Both the position numbers and the translations under genes were made by a program. This document shows, one piece after another, positions 37,942 through 51,380 of a stretch of DNA of 64,000 nucleotides. The stretch is taken from positions 9,693,001-9,757,000 of the forward strand of contig NC_083387.1 in NCBI RefSeq assembly GCF_031755915.1. The letters are read 5' to 3'. The notes under the pieces were generated by a model. The model had not been told where the DNA came from, searched no databases, and saw nothing but the letters and a program-made list of their open reading frames with translations. Origin of the DNA: Ziziphus jujuba (taxonomy: Eukaryota; Streptophyta; Magnoliopsida; Rosales; Rhamnaceae). Position 1 is the stretch's first letter; each line of letters starts with the position of its first letter.

Positions 37942-38705
37942 TAGGGGTGGACAAAATCCAATCCAACCCGTTCAACTCATCCAATTTAATCTATTTTTAG
38001 CGGTTTGGATTGGATTTTTAGATAAATTGGATTGGATTGGGTTCAAAAATATAAAAAATTGTTTGGATTAGATTGGTTTAGGGTTGAAGATATAAACCCA
38101 ATCCAATCCAAACCATATATTATATAATTAAAAAATTATATTTTTTTATATATTTTTTTACTCTTATATATTAATTTTTAATTTTTTTTAACATATCCCC
38201 TAATTTTGAATATTTTTATAACATATCCCCAATTCTCAATTTCCAAATGAAAATATGAAGCCCTAAACGTGCTTGCCGCTGCCACCATCAGGTCCAGTTG
38301 CTACTTGATGAAATGCATGATGTGTATCAGTTGCTTTGCTACATTTTCGTCTTTATTTTGCATTGAAGAGTGTTTTTTTTTTTTTTTTTTTTTTTAACAT
38401 TGATGAATGTTATTGGATATTATAGATTGTAATATTATATTTTATTCTATATTGTATTATTCTAATTATATTTTATGTTAGGATAATTATAATTTATTAT
38501 TTATATTTTATGTTTGGAAGATTTTTAATTTGTATTATATATTAATAGACTCATAAGTTTCAAAGCGATTAACTAATCCAAACCAAACCGATCATAAATG
38601 ATATGGTTTGGTTTGGATTAGATTCTATATTACGTAAACCGAACAGTATGGATTGGATTGTATTTTGGTCCAAAACCAAACAAATCCAGTATATGTCCAT
38701 CCCTA
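37942..38705. mobile_element. Non-autonomous hAT element, second copy
   Basis: It is homologous along its whole length to 33433-34189 and starts TAGGGGTGGACAAAATCC and ends ATGTCCATCCCTA. The 8-bp flanks ACTATAAT and GCTGTAAT match at 6 of 8 positions, both differences being transitions. A T-run of 24 lies at about 38371-38394. Confidence 0.85.
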
Positions 38706-38861
38706 GCTGTAATACTTGCCCAAAAGCTGTAATACTTGCTTGAATGCTTCAATATTTGCCCAGAGACTACGATACTTGCCAATTTAGACAAGTATGATGA
38801 GTATGTAGTTGACACTAATGATGATAATAATAACAGTAGTAAATAATAATCTTAATATTGA

Positions 38862-38912
38862 TAATAACAATAACCATAATAGTGTTCACAAATAATAATA
38901 GTAGCAACAATA

Positions 38913-38953
<41 letters not shown>

Positions 38954-38987
38954 TAATAATAACAACAACAGTTGTAACAATAATAAT

Positions 38988-39020
<33 letters not shown>

Positions 39021-39072
39021 AATAATAGTAATAATAATAACAATAATTACAATTAACAAATAATGATAATAA
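38862..39072. repeat. Imperfect AAT/AAC triplet repeat
   Basis: About 200 bp of AAT and AAC triplets inside the LTR fragment. It generates long Leu- or Ile-rich open frames on the minus strand that are not genes. Confidence 0.9.
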
Positions 39073-39719
39073 TCGAGAATCATAATCATGAATAGATAAA
39101 ATAAAATAAAATCTTAAAATTTATAAATATACTACAAAATGTGCATACTTGTAGTGGAGATATGTCTAATACCATATAAAATGCTAATATACGATCTCAT
39201 AATGTCAATTATCGCAAGTATCCTGCGATCAATACTAATCCATCTTATTCTACTTGATCCACTATGTCTGTCAGGAGTTGTGTGGGATGAAATCTTTTCT
39301 CTTTAGGGTGAAAGGAACTAGTGGAAGATTATTCACTCAATTGTATTTATGTTGTCAGCATATTATGATATGATAAAGCTCTTTCACTTTATGTTTCTGT
39401 TCAAAATTTTAAGGACCACAGCTGTTGTGGTTTGGATTATTGGTAGGTCCATGGTAGGAGCCGCATTTGATGATTATTATCTTCTTGGGGACATATTAAA
39501 TGTTTTATATGAGAAGTCTATTTGCTGTTGATGTTTTGTGATATATAAATATCTACAGTTATAGTCTTTAGTTAACTTTTTATGCTTTTATTTTGTGATT
39601 ACTGTGTTTAATATTATATTGGTTTTGTTATAATTTAGCAGTTTTTTTTCCTTGCGTTAGAAGGCATGGTTTGCTATAACTATCATGAGGAGGAAGGGCA
39701 ATACTAGAGTTTTTAACGT

Positions 39720-40320
39720 TTTTGAGCTGTTTTGTTTGCAGACATGATTGAAGAATTAATCAACAAGGGGTATGAACGTCGAAATAACGCAGCTGCAATG
39801 CAAACTCTTGTTACTAATTGGTTGGAAAATATCATGCAAGAGCGCTCAAATAATGGCAGAGGCTTATGTGTTATTCCATTGAACTTATACGAGTTTCAAA
39901 TTGTTGGCTATGGCGTGTTCGTTGGAGTAGTCAACTTAGAAAATAAGACGTGCTCATGCAAGGAATTTGAATTGATGGATTTCCTTATGTCCATGCAATT
40001 GCAACATGTAAGCATTGACATATTTCTCCATATATCCTTTGCTCGGCGCATTACTCAGTTGACTCACTCCGTGACGCATATTCAGAAACCATATATCCAC
40101 TTGGAGATAAATGTCAGTGGCATGCTCGAGATGATGTCATAAACCAACTTGTTCTTCCACCTAAGATTGACAAACAGTCAGGAAGACCAAGAAAGAAGAG
40201 GATTCAATCTCAAGGAGAGGAGCGTCTTCAATATAGATGCGCGAGATGCAAACAGATTGGTCACAGCAATCGATCATGCTTGGCCGCCGTACCTCTTGAT
40301 AGCACTACCAACCAATAGCA
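39720..40320 (+). pseudogene. Mutator-like (MULE) transposase, 3' end, frameshifted
   Basis: After a possible acceptor (TTTGTTTGCAG at about 39741) the frame reads ADMIEELINKGYERRNNAAA, the region just downstream of the MULE transposase catalytic domain. VVNLENKTCSCKEFELMDF then gives the first half of the SWIM zinc finger (CxC); the CxH half (normally CxHAIA) is destroyed by a frameshift near 40000. In another frame follow GRPRKKRIQSQGEE and a CCHC knuckle, CARCKQIGHSNRSC. The MULE catalytic DDE part is not present upstream, so this is the tail of a dead transposase gene. Confidence 0.85.
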
Positions 40321-40734
40321 CCATTCAACCGAAGGACCATAAATTGCTCTACGCTATATTAAAACAATGGGGGCATGTTATGCGGTATGCGTGTGTTATG
40401 CAATGTAGTAAGGAATGCAATTAGTAGCTCAATCGCTAACATGTGTTTTAGCATAATAGACGTTGGTTTTATGTGTTGTTTTGTTGGCAAAGTCACCTAT
40501 CATATTGTGTTTTTAAAATATCATTCTGTGTTCAATTTTTTGTAGGTTTCTTACTGTTTCACGGATGCTATTATTACCTAATCGTAATTATCGATGCATC
40601 GTCGGTAATTGACATTTATCCATCGTCATAAAAGAATCACCACAATTCCATCCGACAACTTCAATCGTGTGTGTTTCCACCAACAACATGCTAAATCTAG
40701 TTTTATTAATGATAACTGTTGACAAAGTAAGAGA

Positions 40735-42500
40735 AAAAACGACATTAATAAGTGAAAGCATTCAATTTGTAGTTGCTGGAAAAAAATAGCATAGGTTTCA
40801 TCAGTAATTACCGAAGCCCCTATGGTAATCATATTTTACCAATTTTTTGGCCCCCACTAGTCCCCTAATGTGTGTTAAATGCAAAAACATGCAAACTATA
40901 CATTCTTCAATGATCCTAAAGAGAAAAAACCCCAAAAGTTTTGAAGAATTTCTCAAATTGGCACAAAAATATGATTACTGTATGGCGTTCGGTAATTACC
41001 GATGAAACCTACGATAATCAATTTGTAGTTGCTGGAAAAATTACCGTATGTTTCTTTGGTAATTACCGAAACCCCTATGGTAATCACATTTTACCAATTT
41101 TTTGGCCCCTACAAGTCCCTTGATGTGTGTCAAATGCAAAAACATGCAAAATATACATTCTTCAATGATCCTAAAGAGAAAAAACCCCAAAAGTTCTGAA
41201 AACATTCTCAAATTGGCACAAAAATTTGATTACCGTGAGGCCTTCGGTAATTACCGATGAAACTTACAGTAATCAATTTGTAGTTGCTAGAAAATTACTG
41301 TAGATTTCATTGGTAATTACCGAAACCCCTATGGTAACCACATTTTACCAATTTTTGGCCCCCATAAGTCCCCTGATGTGTGTTAAATGCAACAACATGC
41401 AAAATATATATTTTTCAATGATATTAAAGAGAAAAAACCCCAAAAGTTCTAAAAAAGTTCTCAAATTGGCACAAAAAAAATTGATTACTGTAGGGCCTTC
41501 GATAATTACCAATGAAACCTACAGTAATCAATTTATAATTGCTGGAAAATTACCGTAGGTTTCATCGGTAATTACCGAAACCTCTATGGTTTATCACATT
41601 TTACCAATTTTTGGGTCCCACAAGTCCCCTAATGTGTGTTAAATGCAACAACATGCAAAATATACATTCTTCAATGATCTTAAGGAAAAAAAACCCCAAA
41701 AGTTCTGAAAAAGTTCTTAAATTGGTATAAAAATTTGATTACCATAGAGCCTTCGGTAATTACCGATGAATCCTACGGTAATCCATTTGTCCTTACTTGA
41801 AAAATTACCGTAGGTTTAATTGGTAATTACCGAAACCCCTATGGTAATCACATTTTACCAATTTTTTGGCCCTCACAAGTCCTTTAATGTGTGTTAAATG
41901 CAAAAACATGCAAAATATACATTTTTCAATGATCCTAAAGAGAAAAAACCCAAAAGTTCTAAAAAGGTTCTCAAATTGGCACAAAAATTTGATTACCATA
42001 GGGCTTTCGATAATTACCGATGAAACCTACATTAATCAATTTGTAGTTGCTGGAAAAATTACCATAGGTTTCATCGGTAATTACCGAAACCCCTATGGTA
42101 ATCATATTTTACCAATTTTTTTTCCCCCACAAGTCCCTTAATGTGTGTCAAATGCAAAAACATGCAAAATATACATTTTTCAATGATCCTAAAGAGAGAA
42201 AACCCTAAAAGTTCTGAAAAAGTTCTTAAACTGGCACAAAAATTTGATTACCGTAGAACCTTAGATAATTACCGATGAAACCTACAGTAATCAATTTGTA
42301 GTTGCTGGAAAAATAACTGTAGGTTTCATCGGTAATTACTGAAACCCCTATGGTTATTACATTTTACCAACTTTTTGGCCCCCACAAGTCCCCTAATGTG
42401 TGTTAAATGCAACAACATGCAAAATATACATTTTTCAATGATCTTAAAGAGAAAAAACCCAAAAAGTTCTGAAAAAGTTTTCAAATTAGCACAAAAAGTG
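40735..42500 (+). repeat. Seven tandem ~255-bp units with TCGGTAATTACCGA palindromes
   Basis: The word TTACCGAAACCCC recurs at about 40808, 41063, 41317, 41572, 41827, 42080 and 42336, a period of 253-256 bp. Each unit has two sites resembling the perfect 14-bp palindrome TCGGTAATTACCGA, one followed by AACCCCTATGGTAATCA, the other by TGAAACCTACGGTAATC. The array follows the MULE transposase tail and may be its terminal region. Open frames inside are repeat artefacts. Confidence 0.9.
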
Positions 42501-45500
42501 GCCTAACATTGTTTGATCTTATGAGACAAAAAGAGATATATATCTTGTATAGAGTGTTGAGCCTCTACTCAAGCCCGCTTGCCCAAACTCAATTGAGAAT
42601 TCAATATAAAATTAATTGGTTCTGGATTGAAACCTTTCTTGGACCAAGATAAGTGTGCTTGGGCAAAGGCTGTAAACTCTCTACAAATGGTATTGTCTGG
42701 TGGATGGACTAATGAATTGAATGGTGGTAGGCCATATGGTGATCCGAATGGAGGAAAATTCTACTATTGACTGTCAAAACTTGATGATAGAAATTTGTAC
42801 AAATGTGGAGACTCCTTAATAAACCATGTACAACTTCTCTCTCTCTAACCAATGTCCCACCTCCCACACTTCAAATCCAATTTTCCTTTTTCTCTTACCA
42901 GCAACCCTTTAGTTTAACAGCTTTGCCCCAATTATTTTCAGCTGTCAGCTTTGTAAAAATAGAGGCTCGCATGGTGAAGAACAAGAAGAAGACAAGATAT
43001 TGAAAGTTTCCAGAACTTCTGGGTTAATATAGGCAAGTGCGGCACATGCCTCCTTATCCCATGCGACCCTACTCTATACACACTATTCTTTTGCTCTTCC
43101 TTCTACAAGAGTTGTCAAACTTGCTATTGGCTTTGCTTCGGCATTTTCTCTCGATTTATCTCTGAGATTCTTCAATGGTGTCCACTTTCATCTCACTTCC
43201 AAGACCTTTAATATGCAAACCCAACTTTCCTTCTTTCTCTAACCAGTGATTATTATTTGGTAATAAGCACTTGAAAATTATTGCCTTCGAATTTTTGGTT
43301 TACTTATCATTTATGTTTGACTGGCTTGTTTGCTGTGGATAGGCTCGAAAAGAAACTCATTGAGAATCTCTGCAATTTCTAAGAAATGGGAATCCGCTAA
43401 GGTATCTTTCTTTTTTATTTAGTGGAATACAGGACACGGGGAAGTAAAATAAGGATATGAAAGTCATTTATAATTTTTTTAAGGTGAGAATGGGTATTAA
43501 AGGGTAAAATAAAAAAGATCCAAAAAGTATGGATAAATATCCTTAACCGTCTTTAAAAAGGGGTATTGGACCAAATTCCCCTAATTTTGACTAGATCTAC
43601 TGGAAAGGTCATTGGATCAATAGGGACACAATAGGCCCAAGAAGACAGGTAATGGACGATGGATGGTTGGGTTGGATTGATTTTTTTTTTTTTTTTGGAA
43701 TAAATTATCTAAACTACAAACTATCCAAATCCTTCATCTCTCGTATGATTCGAACTCGTACGCTTATGAATATGAATAGAGGTGCTCAAACACTGGAGTT
43801 AACCTGCTTTGTCCATATGCTTAAGACATTTTTGTCCATTTGTAAAGGCAAAACATTAAAAAATAAAATAAAATAAAATAACAGATTCACCCAAAACTAC
43901 AAAAACGTCAAAAAAATTAAATTAATTACTTTAGTACTGCTTTGCTCACAAGCGATCAGCAAAAATTATTTTTAGTGATTAAAACAATCTTTTTTTTTTT
44001 TTTTTCCTCAAGCATTCGGTAAATCATTCAATAGAAAATTATGGTGTAGTTTTTTGGGCAAAGGGATTTTAAAAAGCAATTTGGTTATGTACCAAAAAAT
44101 ATATATATATATATATCAGAAGAAGATTAAGTGATCAATTATTAATTATTAATTGGAAACATTAATTCCAAGTAATTTTTTATCAGTTTATACTAAAAAT
44201 TTATATGGAAAAGTAAATTTATAACATAGGCCCCTTCTCAACTTTCAGATGTGATATTTTCTTCTTATAAATTATCTTGTTTAGACTCCATGGACAAAAT
44301 CAATTACAGTCTAAGAAGGAAGTGACGACTATTATTAAAGCATTGTGTGCTATGTGCTTAGCAAAGGTCCATCACCAAGACCCAGTAGAGTAGTCATCTG
44401 TTATGTTTCTAGCCGTCAAGCTTCTTTTCTTGTTTGTTTATGATGTCTATGGGTTTCAAGCTCCTTGCAATGTATATCACATGTACCTGGTGGTGTGAAC
44501 CTAACATTTCAAACATGCATGCACTCCTTGTTTACCCAAGCGTTCCTATACAAACATTGGTTTCAAATCTCCACCCCCCAGCCAAAAAAATAAATAAATA
44601 AATAAATAAAAATAAAAGAACAAAATTAATAGAAAATGAATAATTCTACATTAAGAAAAAAAAAAAGGAAAAACAAAAATGTGCCATTATATGCCATGAT
44701 TACCATCACTAGACAAAAAAAAAATGATACCCTTGTGTGTTGGGAGATTACCTCATAAGGAAAACTGCATGCTAGGAGAAAAAGGTACTAAATTTCCAAG
44801 AACGAAATCTTGCATTCTATTTTTTTTGGAAGTTTATAATAATGTATAATTTTAACTTCAAGTTCAATTTCAATTCCAATTGCAAATAAAAACTATGCCT
44901 AATAATGCATGTTGAGCCTCAGTTAAATAACCATAGGTTGAGTTCAGGAGAAGAGTACAGGGCCTAATCAAATAACAGTTTTAAGACATGTATTATTGTT
45001 TCCATGAAATTCTCCAAATTCATATTCTAATTAGAATTGAGGTCAATCAAAATAAAGTATATTCTTGGTCATGTACTTAAATAAGACAAAGATGATAAAA
45101 TTTTAGATATTACAAAAAAATGTCTAAATTGTCTTCGTTAACACATAAAATTACCGACTGAATAAAGGTTTTTATTGTCAAACAAAAGAAGATAATGATT
45201 TAACAAACATGGTGCAGTTTATAGCTTTTTCTCCATCTTTCTTTTGTCCTTGAAATGGGTGGTTTTGGTTGTTATAGTGGCCTCTGGATTAATGAATCAT
45301 TTACCTATTAAAATAAGAGTATACAAAAGTTTAAACCAGGTTTATGAATAATTCAAACTCCAATCTTATTTTGTAATTCATCCATGGTGTGAAAGCTATT
45401 GATGGAAAAAGTACTATATATATAGCTAAGAACGTAGTTTTACAATGAAAAGCAATCAATATTCACTTTACTATTATAAGAAGGAATGAAAATAACGTAT

Positions 45501-45744
45501 CATCAAGGAAAACATATTCTCTTTGGGCTTCCAACTGCAAGAGTAGAGTCCCTAGGCCGCTTGGCCCTCTGAGAGATTTCTTTTCTATTCTCGAAAATTA
45601 GGCCTCCAAAAACCTAAGGCTATCAGCAATCCTTGCCGTCCGAACATATGAAGCCTATATCAATAGGGATTGCATCCAAAGATTATAATGATAATAATAA
45701 AATTTAAGATATACAAACATAGCCATTTACGAGCACACACAGAC

Positions 45745-45775
<31 letters not shown>

Positions 45776-45970
45776 CAACATAATTTGGTCTCCATGGCAT
45801 TGCTCACAAGAAGATTATTATTATTTTATATATACTCATTCTCTTAATAAATATTTTAATGAGAAATTCATAGGGATTTTTATTGTTAACTATTAGATCA
45901 ATTTAAAAATTATAATTTAAAAATGTAATATTAGATTATATAAATTTGATGGCATACTAAAATTCTTGAA
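42500..45970. other. Stretch without recognised genes
   Basis: Mixed sequence with some less AT-rich parts. 42955-43002 contains a short frame MVKNKKKTRY then a stop; 45520-45690 has a GC-richer patch (CTAGGCCGCTTGGCCC). I recognise no protein family, RNA gene or complete transposon. Confidence 0.4.
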
Positions 45971-46184
45971 TGTGAGGACTCATCTAGGTTCCTTCTCTGA
46001 AACCCTAGATAAGTCTTGATCCCAGGAAAAATTCTATCAGACCGTTCTACGGAAAATTCGGTAGCATCTCACTTAAGGGTTGAGCATGTCCAAAAAATTA
46101 CCTGCATAAAAAACCATAGTTCTATACATCATCACCTTATCTCTACTACATTACTATAACATATTCCACAAATTTACAGGACAT

Positions 46185-46225
<41 letters not shown>

Positions 46226-46632
46226 GTATATAGACGGGAGGAATGATTTAATAAAACACAATTACATTTATATTTGGTGTCTGCCCACACCACCCACCAC
46301 CCACTTAGTACGTTTCTATATCTCTATACCGCTTTTTGAACATATCACATGCATAAATATAGAAAGAAGGGTAACAAAACAACAACTATAATAACAATAA
46401 TAATAATTATTACATTAACTATAATAATGATAATAATGGTATTAGTACAATTTGTCCGAGGGCTACTATACCTGCCCAAAAACTACCATTTACCTAAGAG
46501 CTACTATATAACCACACTTGCTTGAGGGCTATCGTACCTGCAAAAAGGCTACCACTTGTCCAAGGGCTATTATACTTGTCCGATGACTATCGTTTTTGTC
46601 CATAGACTGTAATACTTGCCCAAAGTCTACCG

Positions 46633-46681
<49 letters not shown>

Positions 46682-46882
46682 GATAATAACAATAAAAATA
46701 CTAATGATAATAATGATACAACAACAATAATAATAATAACAAGTAATGATAATGATAATAATAATGAATAAATAAATAATAAAAACAGTAAGAATAATAG
46801 TAACAATATTAATAACAACAATAATAATTATAATAACTAATAATAAAGACTACGGTAATTATTAATAACAATATCAATGATA

Positions 46883-46914
<32 letters not shown>

Positions 46915-47426
46915 TAATAATGAAATTAATCATAATAAATAATAATAACAAATACAATAATAATAATAATAATAATGTTAATAATAATAACAATAACGAT
47001 ATTAATAATAATGATAATAATAATAATAATAATAACCAATAATAATGATAATAATAATAACAATATAAACAACAATAACAACAACAATAATAATAATAAT
47101 AATAAAGGCAAATAAGGGTAATATTAGAAAATTATAATTATAAATAGATAATATAAAATAAAGTAAAATAAAATTTTAAGATTTATAAATATACTACGAA
47201 AGATATAAACTTATATCGGAGGTATATACGATACCATATAACATAATAATACACGATCCTATGATATCAGTTGTTGTCGGTACATTACTACCAATACAGT
47301 CCGGGATGGTTGCTTATAATGGCTGTCCGACCCCCGGACTCGTAGGCAGCAGAGTTACGAAGCTAAGCCATTAAAGCCCCAACTCGGATCGTTGTCCCTG
47401 TACGGTGTGGTACATACAAGCATGAC

Positions 47427-47470
<44 letters not shown>

Positions 47471-47590
47471 TACGTATATACACTAAAAAGATATTTGATG
47501 CACCATACGATATACTAGTGATGCTAGACAGTACCCGGCATCCTGAATACTACTTGACATGGACGTTAAAGAGAGAAACCTACAAATTAC
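45971..47590 (-). mobile_element. Truncated Tekay-like LTR, minus orientation
   Basis: Starts at the LTR tail (TGTGAGGACTCATC, cf. TGTCAGGACCCGTCC) and follows the family through the ATACCTGCCCAAAAACT units, a long (AAT)n block (46636-47105), CCAATACAGTCCGGGATGG and TTAAAGAGAGAAACC, then stops. It abuts a plus-oriented fragment. Confidence 0.8.
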
Positions 47591-47599
47591 TAATTATGG

Positions 47600-48950
47600 T
47601 TATGTATTTAATATTTCACCATTTTTGAGCTAATTTAGAAATTATTGTAAAAATTGGACTATATTGAATGTCTTCCCTAAGAAAAATTGTCATATGTATG
47701 TTCACAATGGGTAATAGAAGCTAATGGAATATTCAATTTCATAAAATTAGGTATAGTTAGATGAAACCCCAAATTTCATGTGATATGCTAACTGGGAATT
47801 ACTGTGTAGCATGGCTCCTTTAGAATCCAACATTGGAATCCTGAATTAGTGAGAGTGAGTTTTAAAATATTTAGAGTATTCCAATATCATTGGAAAATAT
47901 ATATGTTAATTGGGTAATACTTTTGGAGTATGTTAGGCATCGATGGGACTTGCGGTGGATCCTGTGATAGAGCAAGGATGGACAGGATCATTAAAGTGAG
48001 TGGCCCATTTTCAAAATCTATTTTCAGATAGGTATAATTTTTTATTTAAGTTGTTTAAAATATTCCAAACTTTTTGTTTGTGTTTAAATTTTAGAAAAAT
48101 TATTATTTAATTTTATTGTGCCACTCTATGCAGATATAAACATATTGTTGTATAAGAATAATTTTATGGCTTAAAGAAATTATTGTGTTAAATTTATTAT
48201 TGAATTTATTGTTAAATTCATTATGCAAGATAAAATATACTTATGTATATAAAATTTTGTGTAAATAATACTTATTGGAAATAATTAATTTTAATAAGAT
48301 CTAATGGATTTTAAGAATCCTATTTAGGAAATTGAGGAACTTATGCATTTAGATGTTTATGTTGAATTAAGAATAAATTAATATTGTGCTTACCTGCTTA
48401 CTTAATTATGTAGTTAATTTATATATTTATTCATCTATTTATTTATTTATTGATTCATTTAATTATTCATCCACTTATTTATTTATTTATTTGTTTGTTT
48501 GCTTATTCATTTGTTTAAAATAATTAAATTACGATTTTAAAAGTATAATTATGAGGAGTTAACACTTTTAGTAACTAAATATATATTTACACACATATTT
48601 TATATATTTATTTTATGTGTGGTTAGTAGTCTGTATATGCACCATATAGTACCAGTATTGTATACTTTATTTGGGTTTTGCATGCAAGTATGTATAGTCA
48701 TCCTGTAAAAGCTATGAGCATGAGGGTTGGTAAGTATTTTACATAATGAGCATCAGTTGCCCCCCCTCCCCCCCTCCCGGCGCACGCGCGCTACATGAGG
48801 ATTGATTATTACTATAGATTAGTGTGTAGGTTATATATATATATATATATATGGCCGTCCTTTATGATATGTGATGAGAGAAGGTAGGTAGTATTTTGCT
48901 GTGATAGCATCAGCCACCCTGCCCCTCAGTCGAAGGACGACTAGTTAAAC
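47600..48950 (+). mobile_element. Truncated LTR fragment, plus orientation
   Basis: Words such as GGTGGATCCTGTGATAGAGC and AAAGTGAGTGGCCCA match the plus-oriented LTR around 6710-6785, and 48600-48950 matches the part around 7310-7480. With the preceding minus-oriented fragment it forms an inverted pair. An odd C-rich tract, GCCCCCCCTCCCCCCCTCCC, lies at about 48759-48778. Confidence 0.6.
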
Positions 48951-49139
48951 CATGGTAAGTTATTAGCAATTGGTGCCTAAACCTTTTCAAAAAATTGAAC
49001 TGGTAAAACTTACAGTCACAACAAAAAAAGCACTAAAATAAAAAGCACTTCTGGTCTCTAATATAACATGCACCACATCAGGCACTGAAATTAAAATAAA
49101 GATAATTTCTAGAAGATAGAATTAATATCTCAATAATTC

Positions 49140-49675
49140 AGAGACCAAGCAGTAGTACTTTCTCCATCTAGAATATCTACGAAGGGACCTTCAAAACTCA
49201 AACAAAATTTGCGTGTGTCAACCATGCCAAGATCACATTCTTAACATAAGCATTCTTAACATAAGCATGAAAAAAAAACATTCAAACATGAGAGTTTATG
49301 TTTCCAACTAAGATACATAAAGAAAAAGATAAATAAAAATATAGTATGAGCCTCACATACTGAGAAATCCAAATACCAGCTCCTTCTTGCCTAAAATGCT
49401 CCTTTAGTAGCTACATAAACATCAAACAAACAATGAGCATATAATTACATTACCCAAAAAAAAAAAAAAAAAAAAACCTTATGAAGAAGCTACAATCTCA
49501 AAATAAAAAATAAAATGAAAAGAAAAGAGTGAGAAAAGTTTAGCCTTGTGAACAAAAAGAGTGCCAACGGCATCAAAACGGCAAAGCCTTGTGAGTGATT
49601 TCACATACAAGGACTTCAGATACTCCTCATTATCTTTCATACCCAAAATTTCCCATCCCATGTGCTGGAGCCAAT
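49140..49675 (-). pseudogene. Unidentified exon-like fragments
   Basis: Minus strand: after a CAG (about 49661) the frame reads MGWEILGMKDNEEYLKSLY and on through LTRLCRFDAVGTLFVHKAK, with codon use and composition like a real exon. At 49140-49240 another frame reads DTRKFCLSFEGPFVDILDGE and ends in a stop. I do not recognise the family and cannot show that the pieces belong together. The surrounding GTCACAACAAAAAAAGCAC at 49014 and TTTTTTTGTGTC at about 50786 weakly recall CACTA ends. Confidence 0.35.
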
Positions 49676-49689
49676 TACCTCAGACTCCT

Positions 49690-51370
49690 TAGAGGCCAGA
49701 GTAGAAAATAAATAAGTAAATAAACTACTTTGAGCACTGAATAATCACTAAAGATCTTAGACATAAACACGCCAAGATAAATGAGCCTCTACCCCTCTAC
49801 AAACTCTGCAAATGGAACCAAACAAACCGAAGCGAATGTAAATTCCAAAACAAAACAAGGTCTAGCTAAAGTCAAGATATTGAATCAAAATGAAAAACCC
49901 TAATAAAATAATAATAATAATAATAATTATAGAGAGAAAGAAAATAATAATATCCGCCTCTCAAAAAGCTTATATTTTGGGTCTTTGGGGATCGAGAGGG
50001 AGAGGTAGAGATTTAATGGAGGTGCAGTCAGAAGAGTGAAGTCGGGCATAAAGGGCAAGTGAAATGGGGATCTGGACTTCGAAAAAATTTGGCGATTGTC
50101 ATATTAATTGTTACTAAATGACATCATTTTGGACTTAAACAAAAATTGTTGCAATTTTTTGTTGTTAATGTTAGTGATCAATTTGTCAACATGAAAGGTA
50201 TCGGTGAGAACTTGTAAAGGTCCGTTTGATATAGTTGATAAAAATAGCCTTTTGTATAGTAGATATTTTTGAAAAAGAACTTTTACTAAAAAGTTAATAA
50301 ATATTTAGTTGTAAATAAAAAAACTGCATTAAATTCTCATTAAACTGTATTAAATGCTCATTGAATTTTTATATAAGTTTAAAAAGAGTTTTTCTAAAAA
50401 AATACAAAATTTGAACTTCTCTTAAACAGCTTAAAAAAGCTACTTTTGTATCCAACAAATGTCTGTTGACTCTTGCCAAATACATTTTTTTTTAATAAAA
50501 TAGCTTTTGGTCTTCAAATAGAATTTTCGAAAAAATAAATAAATAAAAGTTTTGCCAAACAAGTACTAAATCCTTGTCACAATGGAGTTCAAAAATCTTG
50601 GGAGAAAATTGACACCAATATATTTTGGGGCTTTCTGTGTCAAAAACCATGTGACAACAAGAAAGGTGCCATCAAATATACTGTTAAAGCATGCTAATGT
50701 GATGAAAACAATTATTGTCACTAACCATGTTTGATAATGTGACAATGCACATTATTCTCATAGTCGCTGGCCATTCAATGGCAATTTTTTTGTGTCAACT
50801 GAAAATTTGTAGAATTGCTCAGATTTTTTATAATGAAAGCTTTTCTACCTAATAACCACAACGATTGTAGTATAACTTGTTAACATTTCATTTTTACATT
50901 GGAATATTTTAATTTTATTATAATTGAGTTTCACGTTTATGTACAAATATATTATGTGGTGTATCCAAGTTAGGAAATTATATTGATCAATAACTAATTC
51001 ATTTTCAAAAATTAACTAATACGACAAAGAACACCAAATATAATGTAAAATACTTTGCAACCATAAACTCTAGCTTGTTGCTAAGGTTCATACTTGACAA
51101 TTAAGTTTCAAATCATTCATGTAAAACTAGAGAAGGATGCAGATATAAAACAGTCCATAAAAATTTATTTAACTACAAAATAGGATACATAGACAACGAT
51201 GACAACAACAACACAAACATAGAAGATGCATCATTCGAGGTCATAGACTTATACAATTTGCCATAAAAGGCATTTACAAACTTCAAACTACAATCCTTTA
51301 TTTTTTATTGTAACGATAGAGATATTCTTGATAGGATCTTCCTTTAAAGTTTGATTTTCCTTATCATTTG
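49690..51370. other. AT-rich stretch upstream of the repeat-protein gene end, no gene seen
   Basis: Contains an (AAT)n run near 49909-49927 and GTGACAATG/CATTGTCAC-type words near 50570-50800 that resemble transposon subterminal repeats. The part nearest 51381 would hold the 3' UTR and polyadenylation region of the minus-strand gene. Confidence 0.4.
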
Positions 51371-51380
51371 CTTCCATAGT

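Larger units (their letters stand above)
37528..39240 (-). mobile_element. Truncated LTR fragment of the Tekay-like family
   Basis: Ordered similarity to 52740-53620 and 46090-47280: GAGTATGCTCCAAAAA, CCACCTTATTCCTCCCACC, GTCCGCCCATACCATCCAC, repeated ATACTTGCCCAAAAGCT units, an (AAT)n block and GATACCATATAAAATGCTAA. The first ~75 bp and everything beyond 39240 are missing. A hAT element (37942-38705) is inserted in it. Confidence 0.7.

Noticed and set aside
38852..39089. Poly-Leu and poly-Ile open frames
   Set aside because: Produced by AAT/AAC triplet repeats; the same applies to 46627-47111 and 53222-53485.
40735..42500. CRISPR-like array
   Set aside because: The units are 255-bp near-identical direct repeats with no short-repeat/unique-spacer structure, in a plant genome.
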